Assembly: GCA_022729635.1 (NCBI GenBank)
Contig: DZAU01000076.1
Location: 1 to 9,100 of the forward strand
From: Flavobacterium psychrophilum
GTDB lineage: Bacteria; Bacteroidota; Bacteroidia; Flavobacteriales; Flavobacteriaceae
Length of the DNA stretch: 9,100 bases
Direction of reading: 5' to 3'
The translations under genes were made by a program, and so were the position numbers. Positions 6,985-9,100 of this stretch are shown one piece after another; positions within the stretch are counted from its first letter, which is position 1, and every line of letters begins with the position of its first letter. The notes under the pieces are model-generated. The model was not told the DNA's origin and did not search any database. It was given only the letters and a program-made list of their open reading frames with translations.

Positions 6985-9100
6985 ATGAAAAACTCAATAT
7001 TCAAAATAACTTTTTTTCTGCTTTTATCTTTGCAAATCGTTGCTCAGGATAAGCAAGAGTTATTGCGCTATGGCGCAGATTTTATGAAGCAGGTCAATGC
7101 TAAAAATTGGACTGTAGAATCACTCATTGTTTTAGATGAAAACGCCACAGACAAAACCTATGCTTTGAATTTTAATCCAAAAGGCTACCTTCTTGTTCAG
7201 GCTAAAAACAAAAAGTATTTAGTATTGGGTTTTTCTGAAACTGGTACATTCAAAACCGAAAACAATCCTTTATTGGTTGGGAGCAAATCCAAACCACGTT
7301 ATTTAACTATCGATTCAAATGAGGGAAGTGCTTCTAAAACTACTGCTTCTAATACTAGTAAACTATCGCAAACTGCGATAGATGTTGCTCCTTTTATGAC
7401 CGATGTTTGGGGAGGTGTAAATTGTGTTGATGCCGGAGGTTTTCCGGTTTATGCAACTAATCTTTACACACCAAGTCACTGCTCGCCAGGTTGTGTAGCT
7501 ATTTCAACTTCTCAAATTTTACACTATTATCAATGGCCTATAAAAGGAGTAGGAAATAATATTTACTCAGAAAATTATAACTCAGTGCCTACCATTCACG
7601 AAGCTTTCTTTGATAATACAACTTATGATTGGGCTAATATGTTAGACATCTATGATGGTGTCAACTCAACCCTTGTTCAACAACAAGCAGTTGGACGATT
7701 AATTAAAGATGTTGACGTTGCTTATCAAATGGACTTTGAACCATCGGGTTCAACTTCCAATTTAAATAAAGCACCAGCTGTTCTAACCAACTATTTTAGA
7801 TTTTCAGGGAATTACCAACTCAAAACTTGGACTTCCTTTTGGACTCAAATGCAAGAACACATGGTTTTGAACAGACCTGTTCCTATTGCAATTACCGCAT
7901 TAGCTACTGGTGACGGTCATGTAATAGTTGCCAATGGATATAAGGAAATTTCTGGAGTACCTTATTATTACATCAATTGGGGTTGGTGGAATGATAATAA
8001 TATTAATGGTTGGTATAATTTACAAGGTTGGAATTCTGGTCAAACAGGGTATAACCAAATTGATTTTGCCATTTTTGATATGCTTCCTAACCCGCAAATT
8101 ACTTCGATAATCCCTAACGGAAACGGAAACGATTTTGTGGTGTCTTGGGAAACCAGCAATAAACTCAATTGGAGCGAATTTACCTTACAACAAAAAGTGG
8201 ATCAAGGTATTTGGGAAGATGTGGCAACCGGTATTACCACTAAAAATTACACGATTTCAAACCCTAGTGGCAAAACATATCAGTTTAGAGTTCAAGCTAA
8301 AGTAGATGGACTATATTATACTAACTACTATTCTGAAATAGAAGTTTATACTATAAACGGCTCTTATAACGGTTATGCGAGTCTTGGTGGAGGACAAAAT
8401 TGTTTTGCCCGTCAAACATTAAACAATGACCTTCACTTTACCGGTGATTATACTTTCGAAACTTGGATTAGAGTAAATGCTGGCAATCAAGAGGGAGATG
8501 TAATTTTAGACCAAAACGGCAGTTATGCTTTAGAAATTCTTGATGTTACAACCTCGGATTATTCTGTGAAATTTAAAAGTCTTACGAATGCTTCCGATGA
8601 GCTATTAAGCAGTACCATTGGAACCAAATTAGGAGTAAATCAATGGCATCATATCGCTATTTCTAAAACTGGGAACACCACCCAATTATTTGTTGATGGT
8701 GTAGTTAGAGATACCGATGTTACAGGTGTTTTTAATCTTACAGCCTCTAATTCTGCTTTGAATTTTGGCGAAAGATTCCGCACTTCTTATACTAATTTTA
8801 TTATTGCCGATATAGATCAAATGCGTTTTTCTGACACAGGAAGGTATTCCGGAAATTTTGTCCCGGACAGAGCTACTGATTTTCAGATGGACGCCAATAC
8901 CAGAGCTTATTTTACCTTTCAAAACGTGCATAAAGTACGACTAAAAGACGAAGCTTATAATTTTAGTGTGATAGCAACAAACTCATCCAATTTTGTAACT
9001 TGGAATTTCGAATATACCGCAACTTTAGGAACTGAAACTTTCGAGAATTTCTCTAATTTCATTACCGTATATCCTAATCCAACTACAAGTTATGTAAACA
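6985..9100 (+). CDS. C10-family (streptopain-like) secreted cysteine peptidase, 3' end outside the window
   Basis: Open frame of 705 codons running off the right edge. A signal peptide ends near IVA|Q (residue 20). Residues about 21-130 look like the C10 inhibitory propeptide (YALNFNPKGYLLVQA..YLVLGFSETGTF). The catalytic domain spans about 130-365. The nucleophile is Cys170 in SPGCVAISTSQILHYYQWP, the histidine is His312 in GDGHVIVANGY, and Asn331-Trp332 lie in YINWGWW, matching SpeB/interpain architecture. An Fn3-like domain follows at about 368-456, then a LamG/concanavalin-like domain at about 458-625 (YTFETWIRV..WHHIAISK..TTQLFVDG). Residues from about 691 (ITVYPNPT) begin a type-A T9SS sorting domain, cut by the window end. 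The product is probably secreted or surface-attached and cleaves extracellular protein. The gene follows the SusD gene by 20 bp. The glutamine usual near the start of the mature domain appears to be Gly144. An alternative is a diverged, inactive or specialised C10 homologue. Confidence 0.9.
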   Translation, partial: MKNSIFKITFFLLLSLQIVAQDKQELLRYGADFMKQVNAKNWTVESLIVLDENATDKTYALNFNPKGYLLVQAKNKKYLVLGFSETGTFKTENNPLLVGSKSKPRYLTIDSNEGSASKTTASNTSKLSQTAIDVAPFMTDVWGGVNCVDAGGFPVYATNLYTPSHCSPGCVAISTSQILHYYQWPIKGVGNNIYSENYNSVPTIHEAFFDNTTYDWANMLDIYDGVNSTLVQQQAVGRLIKDVDVAYQMDFEPSGSTSNLNKAPAVLTNYFRFSGNYQLKTWTSFWTQMQEHMVLNRPVPIAITALATGDGHVIVANGYKEISGVPYYYINWGWWNDNNINGWYNLQGWNSGQTGYNQIDFAIFDMLPNPQITSIIPNGNGNDFVVSWETSNKLNWSEFTLQQKVDQGIWEDVATGITTKNYTISNPSGKTYQFRVQAKVDGLYYTNYYSEIEVYTINGSYNGYASLGGGQNCFARQTLNNDLHFTGDYTFETWIRVNAGNQEGDVILDQNGSYALEILDVTTSDYSVKFKSLTNASDELLSSTIGTKLGVNQWHHIAISKTGNTTQLFVDGVVRDTDVTGVFNLTASNSALNFGERFRTSYTNFIIADIDQMRFSDTGRYSGNFVPDRATDFQMDANTRAYFTFQNVHKVRLKDEAYNFSVIATNSSNFVTWNFEYTATLGTETFENFSNFITVYPNPTTSYVN

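Larger units (their letters stand above)
400..9100 (+). other. Putative sensory protein/peptide-utilisation operon
   Basis: Five same-strand genes run in the order ECF sigma, FecR, SusC with STN, SusD, C10 peptidase. The gaps are 107, 12, 5 and 20 bp. I see no terminator hairpin with a T-run between them, so read-through is likely. The gene set joins a transport pair, its signalling module and one secreted protease, with no glycoside hydrolase or lyase in view. The right end of the operon is outside the window, so further genes may belong to it. Confidence 0.7.

Noticed and set aside
7928..8110. Small + strand open frame of 60 codons with hydrophobic stretches
   Set aside because: It lies inside the C10 peptidase catalytic domain in another frame; the peptidase frame there carries conserved motifs (GHVIVANGY, INWGWW).
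8686..8931. Minus-strand open frame of 81 codons
   Set aside because: It is antisense to the LamG-like region of the peptidase and resembles no known family; the + frame is open and domain-rich throughout.
1..9100. CRISPR arrays, tRNA or rRNA genes, insertion sequences
   Set aside because: No regularly spaced repeats, cloverleaf-like sequence or transposase-like frame was seen anywhere in the window.

Overview
This window looks like the chromosome of a Bacteroidota bacterium, most likely a Flavobacteriia member near Flavobacterium. The reasons are its AT-rich composition, A/T-rich gene leaders without Shine-Dalgarno sequences, a SusC/SusD pair, an ECF sigma factor with a FecR-type anti-sigma factor, and a secreted protein whose end resembles a type IX secretion (T9SS) sorting domain. 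All five genes lie on the + strand and probably form one transcription unit that continues past the right edge.

Layout. Positions 1-399 are non-coding. They hold a strong 10-bp inverted repeat (83-113), an 18-bp AT-rich palindrome (283-300) and a candidate -7 promoter element (374-381). An ECF sigma factor follows (400-942). A 107-bp spacer holds stacked dyads and a hairpin directly before the anti-sigma gene. Then come a FecR-like anti-sigma factor (1050-2072), a SusC/RagA-like TonB-dependent receptor with a signalling STN domain (2085-5459), a SusD/RagB-like surface lipoprotein (5465-6964) and a family C10 (streptopain-like) cysteine peptidase (6985 to beyond 9100). The last four genes are separated by only 12, 5 and 20 bp. 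The peptidase has a propeptide, a catalytic domain, an Fn3-like domain, a LamG-like domain and the beginning of a T9SS tail; the window ends inside that tail.

Proposed function (inference). This looks like a protein-use counterpart of a polysaccharide utilisation locus. A T9SS-secreted protease would cut an extracellular protein, the SusCD pair would import the peptides as RagAB does in Porphyromonas gingivalis, and the STN domain would report substrate through FecR to the sigma factor, which would raise transcription of the operon. No glycan-degrading enzyme is visible in the window.

The points most worth a second look are the peptidase-SusCD-ECF/FecR combination, an anti-sigma factor with an unusually short cytoplasmic tail, an apparent substitution at the expected oxyanion-hole glutamine of the peptidase, and the dyad-rich spacer between sigma and anti-sigma genes.
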